Below are positions 21,357 to 29,157 of a stretch of DNA of 64,000 bases, piece after piece (positions within the stretch are counted from its first letter, which is position 1; every line of letters starts with the position of its first letter). The stretch spans positions 6,696,001 through 6,760,000 of the forward strand of contig NZ_JACHMO010000001.1 of NCBI RefSeq assembly GCF_014205015.1, written 5' to 3'. Source of the DNA: Saccharothrix ecbatanensis. Lineage in GTDB: Bacteria > Actinomycetota > Actinomycetes > Mycobacteriales > Pseudonocardiaceae. The notes under the pieces are model-generated. The model had not been told where the DNA came from and searched no databases. It saw only the letters and a program-made list of their open reading frames with translations. The translations under genes and the position numbers were made by a program.

Positions 21357-21431
21357 CGAGCCGGGCCGGATTCGAACCGGCGTCCTCCCTCCAAAGGAGG
21401 AGGGCGCGACAACCACTGCGCTACCGGGCTC
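21357..21431 (-). tRNA. tRNA-like sequence, upstream unit (anticodon unclear)
   Basis: It directly abuts the other unit with no spacer. The ends are GAGCCCGG (21431-21424) and CCCGGCTC (21365-21358), pairing at 7 of 8 positions, with a T-arm CCGG-TTCGAAT-CCGG and the same D-arm sequence as its partner. The anticodon arm CCCTCC-TCCTTT-GGAGGG has a 6-base loop, or an 8-base loop if the stem is shortened to five pairs. Neither form is canonical, so normal decoding is unlikely. Both units share the extra base in the 5' acceptor strand, so it is not a random error in one copy. Confidence 0.5.
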
Positions 21432-21489
21432 TTGCCCCAACACTAACCATGACCGAGGGCGCGGAGACAGGGCCGCTAAGGTCTGCCGC

Positions 21490-22599
21490 GTGCGCGGGGT
21501 CGACTATTACGAGCTCCTCGGGGTCGGTCGCTACGCGTCCGAGGCGGAGATCAAATCCGCCTACCGCTCCCTGGCCAAGGTCATGCACCCCGACGCGGGC
21601 GGGTCCTCCGGCACGTTCCGGATGCTGCAAGAGGCATATGACACCCTCCGTGATCCGTCCCGAAGACAGGACTACGACCGGGGCTGGACGGTCACCCGAC
21701 CGGGCGCGCGGCCGACGTCCCCCACCCGGCCGCCGCGCTCCGGCCGAACGGGCCGGCTGCGCAATTTCGGTGAGGATCCCGACTTCGTACCTCCGAAGCC
21801 GGTGGTGGATCTCGGTGCGATCGCGTGGTGGCACCTGGTCGACGTGGCCCAGCGGGTCCGCTATGCGCCCGCCGCCGGTCCCGGCCACGCGCCCGCGTTA
21901 GCCGCGGTGCTCGGGTGGTTCTTCCTGCTGCTGCCGGTGTTCTTGATCGACTTCACGCCGCTCGTGCTGGGTGTCTGGCTTCTCCTGGTCGCCGCGGCGG
22001 CGACTGCGGCGTTCCGGTTGGTGCGGCGGTACCTGTCGGCGATCCGGGCGGACCGGGCGTTCACGGCGGAGCACGACACCGACATCGTGCACGGGACCAC
22101 CGACGACCGCCCGTGTGAACGGATCACCGCCGACCTGCTCAGCCGGTACCTGACCCGGTTGCCCGGCGTGCGGATCTTCCACGGGCTCGCCTGGCCGGGC
22201 TCGGTGTTCGCCGACGTCGACCACGCGGTGCTGTGCGGGCGGAAGCTGGTGCTGATCGAGTCGAAGGCCTGGCTGCCGGGGCACTACGAGGCCGACGACG
22301 ACGGCTCGGTGTGGCGCAACGGGCATCCGTTCCGGGGCGGTGGCATGAGGATGCCGCGCAGCCTGGCGATGTACCGGAAGTTGTTGCCGTGGCTGGACAT
22401 CCGGACCGCGCTGCTGGTGTACCCGAGCCGGGCCGGCGAGGTGACGACCGAGGAGCCGGCGGACACCGTGGTGCCGCCGATGACGCCGGCGCAGTTCGTC
22501 GAGGAGATCGGCGACTGGCTGGCGGAGGACCCGGCCACGGTGGACCGCGAGGCGTTGCGCCTGCTGCTCCGCCAGGTCGTGCCGATCGTGCGCCCGTAG
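21490..22599 (+). CDS. DnaJ-domain membrane protein with NERD nuclease-like domain
   Basis: A 369-residue three-part protein. Residues 4-65 are a J domain (YYELLGVGRYASEAEIKSAY, with the HPD in MHPDAGG that stimulates DnaK ATPase). After a basic Pro/Arg linker come two hydrophobic helices (WFFLLLPVFLIDF and VLGVWLLLVAAAATAAF). The C-terminal 170 residues resemble a NERD domain (FADVDHAVLCGRKLVLIESK, with Asp and Glu-x-Lys as in nuclease-type folds). The GTG at 21490 is the only start that leaves the J domain complete. It diverges from the tRNA-like pair. The fusion suggests a chaperone partner at the membrane, but the function is not known. Confidence 0.8.
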   Translation: MRGVDYYELLGVGRYASEAEIKSAYRSLAKVMHPDAGGSSGTFRMLQEAYDTLRDPSRRQDYDRGWTVTRPGARPTSPTRPPRSGRTGRLRNFGEDPDFVPPKPVVDLGAIAWWHLVDVAQRVRYAPAAGPGHAPALAAVLGWFFLLLPVFLIDFTPLVLGVWLLLVAAAATAAFRLVRRYLSAIRADRAFTAEHDTDIVHGTTDDRPCERITADLLSRYLTRLPGVRIFHGLAWPGSVFADVDHAVLCGRKLVLIESKAWLPGHYEADDDGSVWRNGHPFRGGGMRMPRSLAMYRKLLPWLDIRTALLVYPSRAGEVTTEEPADTVVPPMTPAQFVEEIGDWLAEDPATVDREALRLLLRQVVPIVRP

Positions 22600-22689
22600 C
22601 AACCGCCTGGGTCGGTCAGCCGAATGGCGCATGTCCGTTGTGTCGCCGGAGGGTTACGTTCGGCGGACCCAGCGGGAGGAGCGGGGCGG

Positions 22690-23868
22690 ATGAAGGTCGA
22701 CGTCTTCAACGAGGTCCAGGACCCGCGCCCGTGGCAGGAAGGGCACGAGAACGCGCGCATCACGGAGGCGTTGGAGCAGGCGCGGCTGGCGGATTCGCTC
22801 GGGTACGGCTGCTGGTGGCAGGTCGAGCACCACGGCGCGGACGAGTTCAGCCTGTCGTCGGCGCCGGAGTTGATGCTGGCGGCGATCTCGCAGCAGACGT
22901 CCCGGATCCGCCTCGGCCATTCCGCGGTCCTGGCGCCGGCCAAGTTCAACCACCCGATCCGGGTAGCCGAACGTGCCGCCATGCTGGACCACCTGAGCGG
23001 CGGCAGGCTGGAGTTCGGCCTGACCCGGTCGACCGCGCCGGAGTGGCGGCTGTTCGGCATCGACCCGGCGGACGCGCGCCGGCAGACCCAGCAGGCGTTC
23101 GAGATGATCCCGCGGATGTGGACGTCGGAGCGGTTCTCGCACTCCAGCGAGGATTTCGAGATCCACGACGTGCCGATCGTGCCCAAGCCGCTCCAGAAGC
23201 CCCATCCGCCGCTCTGGCAGGCCGCCGCGACGCCGGCGTCGTTCGAGGAGGCGGGGCGGCGCGGTGTCGGGGTGCTGGGGACGACGATCTGGGAGTCCAT
23301 CGAGCGGGTGCGCCGGATGGTCGGCCTCTACCGTGCGGCGGCCGACGCGTGCACGTCGCCGGTCGGTTCGTACGTCAACAACCAGGTCGCTTTCTTCACG
23401 TTCGTGCACTGCGCGGAGACCGACGAGCAGGCGGCCCGCAACGGCGCCGTGGCGGCAGCGGCTTGGTACACGGTCAAGGCGCTGACCTTCTTCGAGGCCG
23501 CGGACGCCTTCGTGGAGACCGTGCGGCACCAGCAGTCGCTGATGGACGACCCGTCCGGCGGTGGTCTGACCGGCGAGTTCCTCCGGGCGGAAGCCGCGGC
23601 GTTCAGCGGACCGAACCGTGCCCAGGTGGTCATCGGGCGGGTCCTGCAAGGCGAGGACGTGGACCCGGAGGAGATCTTCGAGGCGCTGAACGAGCAGGAC
23701 TCGCTGATCGTCGGCAGCCCGGACACGTGCCGGAAGAAGCTGCGCACCTACGCGGACCTCGGCATCGACCGCCTGATGGCGTTCCACCAGGTGGGCAGCC
23801 TGAAGCACGAGGACGTCATGCAAAGCCTCCGCCTGATCGGCGACCTGATCCCCGAGTTCGACACGTAA
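22690..23868 (+). CDS. LLM-class flavin-dependent oxidoreductase
   Basis: A 392-residue bacterial-luciferase-like monooxygenase or reductase. Typical parts are VEHHGADEFSLSSAPELML near the N-terminus, RIRLGHSAVLAPAKFNHPI, AERAAMLDHLSGGRLEFGL, and the late SLIVGSPDTCRKKLRTYADLG split around residue 345. Cofactor (FMN or F420) cannot be told from sequence; F420 is available because fbiC is present. The ATG at 22690 follows a GGGAGGAG region. Confidence 0.88.
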   Translation: MKVDVFNEVQDPRPWQEGHENARITEALEQARLADSLGYGCWWQVEHHGADEFSLSSAPELMLAAISQQTSRIRLGHSAVLAPAKFNHPIRVAERAAMLDHLSGGRLEFGLTRSTAPEWRLFGIDPADARRQTQQAFEMIPRMWTSERFSHSSEDFEIHDVPIVPKPLQKPHPPLWQAAATPASFEEAGRRGVGVLGTTIWESIERVRRMVGLYRAAADACTSPVGSYVNNQVAFFTFVHCAETDEQAARNGAVAAAAWYTVKALTFFEAADAFVETVRHQQSLMDDPSGGGLTGEFLRAEAAAFSGPNRAQVVIGRVLQGEDVDPEEIFEALNEQDSLIVGSPDTCRKKLRTYADLGIDRLMAFHQVGSLKHEDVMQSLRLIGDLIPEFDT

Positions 23869-23943
23869 GTCGGAGATCAGGTCGGTAGGCAACACGTCAG
23901 TCGGACAGGCATTCCGGGCGCGTTCGGCGTGTGGGGTGGGAAG

Positions 23944-24528
23944 ATGGCCGGCATGCCGAAGAAGCTGCGCCTGACGGGTGACCCGGAGGCCGACAAGCTG
24001 CTCAGTGAAGACCACTTCGCGCTGCTCACCGGGCTCCTGCTGGACCAGCAGTTCCCGATGGAACACGCCTTCGCCGGCCCCCGGAAGATCGCGGACCGGA
24101 TGGGTGGGTTCAGCATCACCAAGATCGCCGAGACCGACGTGGACGAGTTCGTGGAGCTGTGCGTGCAGCCGCCCGCGATCCACCGGTACGGCGGCTCGAT
24201 GGGGCGCCGGGTCCACGCGTTGGCGCTGCACATCCTGGAGAACTACAAGGGCAAGACGGCGAACATCTGGAAAGCCGGCAAACCGGACGCCAAGGAAGTG
24301 TTCCGCCGGGTGAAGGCGCTGCCCGGGTTCGGCGACCAGAAGGCCCGCATCTTCCTCGCGTTGCTGGGCAAGCAGCTCGGCGTCACCCCGGAGGGCTGGC
24401 GCGAAGTGGCCGGGGCGTACGGCGAGGAAGGCTCACGGCGCTCCATCGCCGACGTCACCAGCCCCGAGGCGCTGGCCGAGGTCCGCGCGTTCAAGAAGGC
24501 CGCGAAAGCAGCCGCAGCGGGGAGCTAG
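23944..24528 (+). CDS. HhH-GPD-type base-excision DNA repair protein
   Basis: A 194-residue protein of the helix-hairpin-helix GPD glycosylase superfamily (TIGR03252-like). The family segment LLTGLLLDQQFPMEHAF occurs near residue 30, and the helix-hairpin-helix with its Gly-rich turn is seen as VKALPGFGDQKARIFLALL near residue 125. Substrate not established. The ATG at 23944 is used; 23953 is the alternative. A 22-bp tandem repeat separates it from the kinase gene. Confidence 0.85.
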   Translation: MAGMPKKLRLTGDPEADKLLSEDHFALLTGLLLDQQFPMEHAFAGPRKIADRMGGFSITKIAETDVDEFVELCVQPPAIHRYGGSMGRRVHALALHILENYKGKTANIWKAGKPDAKEVFRRVKALPGFGDQKARIFLALLGKQLGVTPEGWREVAGAYGEEGSRRSIADVTSPEALAEVRAFKKAAKAAAAGS

Positions 24529-24529
24529 A

Positions 24530-24620
24530 GCGGAGCCTCCGAGGGCTAGAGCGGGCGTTGCCGACGGCTAGAGCTGCGTTGCCGGGAGCTAGAGCGGCGT
24601 TGCCGACGGCTAGAGTCCCG
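24530..24620. repeat. About 22-bp tandem repeat before the kinase gene
   Basis: Five units beginning GCTAGAG (near 24524, 24546, 24568, 24589 and 24610) with variants of GCTAGAGCGGCGTTGCCGAC fill the space between the repair gene and the kinase start. The last unit runs into the first codons of the kinase. No clear promoter is visible outside the repeats. Confidence 0.75.
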
Positions 24621-24622
24621 AC

Positions 24623-26050
24623 GTGCAGTTGCCGGGACTCTCCGATCTCACGCCGTTGGGCCAGGGCGGGTTCGCCACGGTCTACCGCGCCCGCCAGGTC
24701 CAGCTGAACCGCGACGTCGCGGTGAAGATCGACAACCGGGTCTTGCAGACCGAACGCGATCGGCGGCGGTTCCTGCGTGAGGCCCATGCCGCCGCACGAC
24801 TGTCCGGGCACCCGCACGTCGTGTCCGTGCACGACGCCAACTTCACCCCGCAGGGCACGCCCTACCTGGTCATGGAGCTGTGCACCGGTGGGTCGCTGGC
24901 CGACGTGGTCCGGCGGGACGGACCGCTTTCGGCGGACCGGGTGCGGCAGCTTGGCGTGCAGTTGGCGGACGCGCTGGCCGCCGCGCACGCGGAAGGTGTG
25001 CTGCACCGGGACATCAAGCCCGGCAACATCCTGCTGGACCGGTACGGCACGGTGAAGCTCGCCGACTTCGGGTTGGCGGCGCTGCTGGACGCCGAGGGTT
25101 CCAGCACTGTCACGCGTGATGCGTTGAGTCCCAGTTACGCGCCGCCTGAGGCGTTCGCGATGGCCCAGCCGACGCCGGCCGCTGACGTCTACGCGTTGGC
25201 GGCGACGTTGTACGACCTGCTTGCGGGTAAGCCTCCTCGGCCGGTGCCTTGGCCGGTCGAGTCGTTCGATCACCTGGGTGACGTGCTGCGGTCGCCCGTG
25301 GCGCCGGTGGTCGGGGTGCCGCAGGAGTTGCACGACGTGTTGGTGCGGGCGCTTGAGCCGGATGTCGCGCGGCGTACGCCTGGTGCGGCGCGGTTGCGGG
25401 ATGAGTTGAGTCGGGTTGCGATGGCGCCGGTTCCGGCGGGTTCGGCTGTTGGTGGGGGTGCGGAGCGGCGTTTCGAGCCGCAGCTCGGGTCGGGTTACGT
25501 TCGGCCGCCGACCAAGAAGCCTTGGGCGTTGGTCATCGCTGCTGCGGTGCTCGCGACGGTCGTGGCCGGCGGAACGTGGTGGTGGGCGACGAAGAACGGT
25601 GACACCGCCGCGCCGGGTGCGCAGGTCGGTACGACGGCAGGTTCATCCACGAGCACCAAGCTGCCGCCGCCAGATCTCAAGGAGTGCGCGACGGGCTACT
25701 GCGTCGGCGAGCCGACCTGCTACCGCGGCATCGTGTCGATCGGTGGTCAGGCCGCGACGGCACGTCGGGTCGCCAACTGCTCCGAAGAGCACTTCTGGGA
25801 GGCGTTCGCGGGCGGCTGGTTGTCGGGGCCGATCCCTGAAGTCGACAACGACGACCTGATCAAGGCACCCGAAGTCGCGGACGTCTGCACGGCCGAGGCG
25901 ATGAAGGCGAACACCCGGCCGACCGTGGACACGTCGGACTGGCAGTTCACCGCGGTCGGGTTCGCGGATGGCGAGGCGACCTACTTTCACTGCCTGGCCA
26001 GGCCCTCCGAAGGCGGCGAGACGACCACCAGCGCGTTCGGTGGGTCCTGA
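24623..26050 (+). CDS. Membrane Ser/Thr protein kinase (Hanks type)
   Basis: A 475-residue transmembrane kinase. The catalytic domain has the Gly-loop GQGGFATV (13-20), Lys35 in AVKID, Glu53, HRDIKPGN (Asp130, Asn135) and DFG (Asp148), so it should be active. A membrane helix at about residues 298-318 is followed by a Trp-rich turn. The extracellular part of about 140 residues has six Cys (CATGYCVGEPTC, then NCSEEHFWEAF, VCTAEAM and FHCLA), resembling septum-formation-type sensor domains. Its last 64 bases overlap the convergent MFS gene, within a tandem repeat. GTG start at 24623. Confidence 0.92.
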   Translation: MQLPGLSDLTPLGQGGFATVYRARQVQLNRDVAVKIDNRVLQTERDRRRFLREAHAAARLSGHPHVVSVHDANFTPQGTPYLVMELCTGGSLADVVRRDGPLSADRVRQLGVQLADALAAAHAEGVLHRDIKPGNILLDRYGTVKLADFGLAALLDAEGSSTVTRDALSPSYAPPEAFAMAQPTPAADVYALAATLYDLLAGKPPRPVPWPVESFDHLGDVLRSPVAPVVGVPQELHDVLVRALEPDVARRTPGAARLRDELSRVAMAPVPAGSAVGGGAERRFEPQLGSGYVRPPTKKPWALVIAAAVLATVVAGGTWWWATKNGDTAAPGAQVGTTAGSSTSTKLPPPDLKECATGYCVGEPTCYRGIVSIGGQAATARRVANCSEEHFWEAFAGGWLSGPIPEVDNDDLIKAPEVADVCTAEAMKANTRPTVDTSDWQFTAVGFADGEATYFHCLARPSEGGETTTSAFGGS

Positions 26051-27252
26051 CGTTCGGTCAGAGGGTCCTGCGCGTCGGTCAGAGGGTCCTGGGGTCCGGT
26101 AAGAGGGGTCTCGTGTTTCGAAGGCCGCATCGCGAAGAACAGCATCACCAACGCCACCACGGCGAGCAGCCCAGCGATCGGCGCCAACGACAGCAGCCCG
26201 ACCCAGCTGATCACCAGCCCGCCGACCACGCCGGACAGGCCGACACCGAGATAGATCGCGGACGCGTTGAGCGACAGGAGCAGGCCGCCGTTGGTCGGTG
26301 CCAACGCGATCAGCCAGCTCTGCGTCGGCGGGTTCGTCGACCACGTGAGAGCGCCCCACACGAACAGCGCGATGGCGGCCGACACCGGGGTGGTCAACGT
26401 CAGCGGCAACGTGGCCAGCACGACGGTGAAGCAGCTGACCAGCACGACGAGCAGCTTGCGCGGGTCGAACCGGTCGGTGAGCCGGCCACCGGCCCAGTTG
26501 CCGAACACACCACCCAGGCCGTACGCGAGGAGCAGCACGCTGATCATCACGCCCTCGACGCCGGCGGTTTCGGTGAGCAGTGGCGCGATGTAGTTGAAGA
26601 CGCTGAACACAGCGAGGCACGCGATCACGGTCAGGCCGAGGACCATCAGCACGCGCCGGTCGGCGGCAGGGGCGAAGCGTTCGCGGAGGCGGACCACCGG
26701 CGGCGCCTCGACGCGGGGCAGCCAGCGCCACACCGCCAGTGCCGCGACTGCGGAGACGGCGGCGATCAACGCGAACACGCCCTGGTAGCCGAGGGGTCCG
26801 CCCAGGAGGTTGCCTGCCGGGACGCCGAGGACGAGGGAGAACGTGAGTCCGCCGAAGACCAGGGCCACGGCTCGGCCACGACGTTCCGGTGGGGTGAGAA
26901 CGGTGGCCACGAGCGTTGCGGCGGGTGTGTAGACGGCCGCACCCAGTGCGCTGATGACGCGTGCGGCCAGGAGGAGGGGGTAGTTCGGCGCGACGGCGGC
27001 CAGCAGGTTGCCGAAGGCCGAGACGCCCAGGGCGGTGACCAGGAGGGTGCGGCGTTCCCAGCGGCCAGTGAGCGCGGCCAGCGGCGGTGCGGAGACCGCG
27101 TAGGCGATGGCGAACGCGGTCAGCAGTTGGCCGGCGGTGGCGTGGGAGATGTGCAGTTCCTGGCTTACGGCCGGTAGGACGCCGGAGACGATGTAGGCAC
27201 TCGTTCCGATGGCGAACGCGCCGGCCGTGAGCAGGTAGGTGCGGGCGGACAA
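25987..27252 (-). CDS. MFS drug-efflux-type transporter
   Basis: A 421-residue permease with 12 hydrophobic helices, of the drug:H+ antiporter type judged from the loop TGRWERRTLLV after helix 2 and RVISALGAAVYTPAATLVAT. The TTG at 27252 has GGGGGAG 6 bases upstream. The C-terminal tail contains three near-identical heptads (TPLTGPQ, DPLTDAQ, DPLTERQ) encoded by a DNA tandem repeat and is not expected in the family. The gene diverges from an ArsR regulator, which probably controls it through the shared palindrome. Confidence 0.9.
   Translation of the reverse strand: MSARTYLLTAGAFAIGTSAYIVSGVLPAVSQELHISHATAGQLLTAFAIAYAVSAPPLAALTGRWERRTLLVTALGVSAFGNLLAAVAPNYPLLLAARVISALGAAVYTPAATLVATVLTPPERRGRAVALVFGGLTFSLVLGVPAGNLLGGPLGYQGVFALIAAVSAVAALAVWRWLPRVEAPPVVRLRERFAPAADRRVLMVLGLTVIACLAVFSVFNYIAPLLTETAGVEGVMISVLLLAYGLGGVFGNWAGGRLTDRFDPRKLLVVLVSCFTVVLATLPLTLTTPVSAAIALFVWGALTWSTNPPTQSWLIALAPTNGGLLLSLNASAIYLGVGLSGVVGGLVISWVGLLSLAPIAGLLAVVALVMLFFAMRPSKHETPLTGPQDPLTDAQDPLTERQDPPNALVVVSPPSEGLARQ
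26044..26113. repeat. 21-bp tandem repeat at overlapping gene ends
   Basis: The unit GGTCAGAGGGTCCTG plus six variable bases occurs twice exactly (from 26056 and 26077), with diverged copies on both sides. The array codes for the heptad tail of the MFS protein on one strand and holds the end of the kinase gene on the other. Confidence 0.8.
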
Positions 27253-27292
27253 TGCGTACTCCCCCGATCGAGTGGTGATTCGATCGGTACCG

Positions 27293-27331
27293 TACTACGA
27301 TGACCGTCAAAGTTCGACCGATATCGTAGTA
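27293..27331. promoter_or_regulatory. Inverted repeat between MFS and ArsR genes
   Basis: TACTACGAT (27293-27301) and ATCGTAGTA (27323-27331) are exact reverse complements 21 bases apart, in the divergent promoter region. A TTGACG (minus strand, 27310-27305) precedes the MFS gene with the left arm in its spacer. On the plus strand TAGTAT at 27327-27332 could be a -10 giving an almost leaderless arsR transcript. It is a likely binding site of the ArsR protein. Confidence 0.6.
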
Positions 27332-27339
27332 TGCGGGTC

Positions 27340-27648
27340 ATGACGACCATGCTTGCGCACCCCGAGCGGGGAGAGATCCGGATAGCGGCGGTGCTGCAAG
27401 CGTTGGCGGATCCGGTGCGGCTGGAGATCGTGCGCGCGTTGGCCCGGTGCGAGGACGGGATCTCGTGCGGCTTGCTTGACCTGGGGATTACGGCTTCCAC
27501 GTTGACGCATCACGTGCGGACGTTGCGGGAGGCGGGGGTCGTGTGGGTGCGGCCTCAGGGGACTTCGCGGATCAGTACGTTGCGGCGGGATGACCTGGAT
27601 GCGTTGTTCCCTGGGTTGCTTGATGGTGTGTTGGCGGCTCGGCGGTGA
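27340..27648 (+). CDS. ArsR-family transcriptional regulator
   Basis: A 102-residue winged-helix repressor: AAVLQALADPVRLEIVRAL at the N-terminus and the recognition helix in LGITASTLTHHVRTLREAGVV. No typical metal-binding Cys pair (the Cys in RCEDGISCG are spaced differently), so it may sense another ligand. The ATG at 27340 is used because the upstream ATG at 27331 lies inside the palindrome. It ends in a 4-base GTGA overlap with the next gene. Confidence 0.85.
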   Translation: MTTMLAHPERGEIRIAAVLQALADPVRLEIVRALARCEDGISCGLLDLGITASTLTHHVRTLREAGVVWVRPQGTSRISTLRRDDLDALFPGLLDGVLAARR

Positions 27649-28121
27649 GCGGCGCGGGTGGTGGTTTGGTGGGTGGCGGCGTGGGTGGCGACTCGGCGGG
27701 TGGTGCGGCGGGGAGCGGCGCGGCGGGGAGGGACGCCAATGACTGGGAGTGGGTTCGGGTTCTGGCTCAGGGGCGGGTGTACGACGAAGAGCGGGCTGCG
27801 CTGAATCGGGTGGCTTGGGCGGCGGTGGCGTTGGCGGCTTCGCGTGGCGGGGAGCGGAGTGGGGTGCGGCGGGCTCGGGCGGTGGCGGATCGGTTTGCTT
27901 TGCGGGCCCGGGTGGTGGGGTCGGTTGGGGTTTGGGCGGCGGATCCGGATCTGTTGGTGGCGGATGTGTTGGCGGAGACCGGTTTGCCGGATCGGTTTCT
28001 GAGGGTGGTGGCGCGGGGGTTGGAGCCGGTGGTGCCGTTGGTTCGGGATGGCGGGTTGCGGGAGCGGGGGGAGCGGTGGTTGGCGGTTTGGGGGTCTGCG
28101 TCCAGGTCCGGCTCGATTTGA
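27645..28121 (+). CDS. Protein of unknown function, ends inside a repeat element
   Basis: A 158-residue protein starting with GTG in an overlap with the ArsR stop. The N-terminus is Gly/Ala-rich, the rest helical and Arg/Ala/Val-rich (WVRVLAQGRVYDEERAALNR). Its last residues and stop codon are supplied by the left end of the palindromic element at 28111, so the original end was probably displaced. The coding strand is strikingly G/T-rich. No family is recognised. Confidence 0.45.
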   Translation: MSGAGGGLVGGGVGGDSAGGAAGSGAAGRDANDWEWVRVLAQGRVYDEERAALNRVAWAAVALAASRGGERSGVRRARAVADRFALRARVVGSVGVWAADPDLLVADVLAETGLPDRFLRVVARGLEPVVPLVRDGGLRERGERWLAVWGSASRSGSI

Positions 28122-28242
28122 CACGGGACCCCTACGGGCACCCCAGACAGGCCAAAGCCGGGCAGGCATGGCGGGAAGAGCGTCCGCCAAGCCTGCCCGG
28201 CTTCGACCAGCCTATGGCACCCGAACCCATGTCAAATCGAGC
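28111..28242 (+). mobile_element. MITE-like palindromic element, copy A
   Basis: A 132-bp element with perfect 12-bp terminal inverted repeats (GCTCGATTTGAC at 28111-28122, GTCAAATCGAGC at 28231-28242). The middle holds a hairpin: GCCGGGCAGGC with GGCGG on the left, CCGCC with GCCTGCCCGGC on the right. Copy B at 45906-46035 is about 85% identical by eye, in the opposite orientation. It has no coding capacity. No target-site duplication is obvious, so it could be a REP-type or structured element rather than a transposon remnant. Confidence 0.75.
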
Positions 28243-28380
28243 CTCGTCGGCCACCTGCGGTGTGCGCGGGGCGGCCACTGCGGTGTAGCGATGTGGTGCG
28301 GGGCGGCCATTGGGTGGGTGGGGTGACTGTTTGGTGTGGTGTGAGTAATTCGGTTGCGGTGGTTCCTAAGGTTGGTAGAC

Positions 28381-29157
28381 GTGCGTGCCTACGCTCGTCT
28401 TGCGCTGGCCGGTTTCCGTAGATACTCCACCTATCGACAGGCGATGGTTGCCGGGATGGCGACGAACGTCGCATTCGGGCTGCTCAGGATGGCTGTGCTG
28501 GTCGCGGCCGTCTCGCAGGGCTCCATCGCGGGCTATGACGTTGCGGCTACGGCTACCTATGTGTGGCTTGGCCAGGGGTTGATGGCGGTCGTTGTGCTGT
28601 GGGGTGACAAGCAGTTGGCCGACCGCATTCGCAGCGGGGACGTTGTGGTTGACCTCTACCGGCCTTGGCACCTCCAGTCCGCGTTGTTGGCCGAGGATGT
28701 CGGGCGGGCCGGGTACGCCTTGCTTGTGCGACTTGCGCCGCCGATTGCGTTCGGAGCGTTGTTCTTCCCATTCCGGTGGCCCGAGTTGGCCACCCTGCCG
28801 TTGTTCGCGGTGAGTGTGGTGCTGGCGGTGGCCGTCAGTTTCGGCATGCGGTTCCTGCTGAACGCCACCACGTTCTGGCTCCTCGACAACCGTGGCGTGC
28901 AGGCGCTCTACACCGGGTTCGCCTGGCTGCTCAGCGGGTTGGCTGTGCCGCTTGCGTTCTTCCCTTCCTGGGCGTTGCCCTTCCTGTGGTCCACGCCGTT
29001 CGCGGCCATGTTGCAGGCGCCGATCGACGTCTTCCTCGAACGCGGTTCGCCTTGGCCGCTGTTGGCGGGGCAGGCGTTCTGGGCTGTTGTGGTCCTCGGG
29101 GCGGGCCACCTGGTGTTGCAGCGCGCGGTTCGGAAGGTGGTGGTGCAGGGTGGCTGA
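28381..29157 (+). CDS. ABC-2 type transporter permease (COG4587-like)
   Basis: First membrane subunit of a three-gene ABC exporter, 258 residues with six hydrophobic helices. The segment GDKQLADRIRSGDVVVDLYRPW is characteristic of this permease family. The GTG at 28381 is chosen because AAGG lies 10 bases upstream; the frame is open to 28354 without a ribosome site. It overlaps the second permease gene by 8 bases. Substrate unknown. Confidence 0.87.
   Translation: MRAYARLALAGFRRYSTYRQAMVAGMATNVAFGLLRMAVLVAAVSQGSIAGYDVAATATYVWLGQGLMAVVVLWGDKQLADRIRSGDVVVDLYRPWHLQSALLAEDVGRAGYALLVRLAPPIAFGALFFPFRWPELATLPLFAVSVVLAVAVSFGMRFLLNATTFWLLDNRGVQALYTGFAWLLSGLAVPLAFFPSWALPFLWSTPFAAMLQAPIDVFLERGSPWPLLAGQAFWAVVVLGAGHLVLQRAVRKVVVQGG

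Noticed and set aside
27555..28190. Minus-strand 211-residue frame opposite the ArsR and unknown genes
   Set aside because: Composition is Pro/Arg/His with no ribosome site, an artefact of the G/T-rich plus strand.
28111..28242. Insertion sequence or prophage
   Set aside because: No transposase or integrase frame exists near either copy, and nothing else in the window looks like phage. Only a non-autonomous element can be supported.
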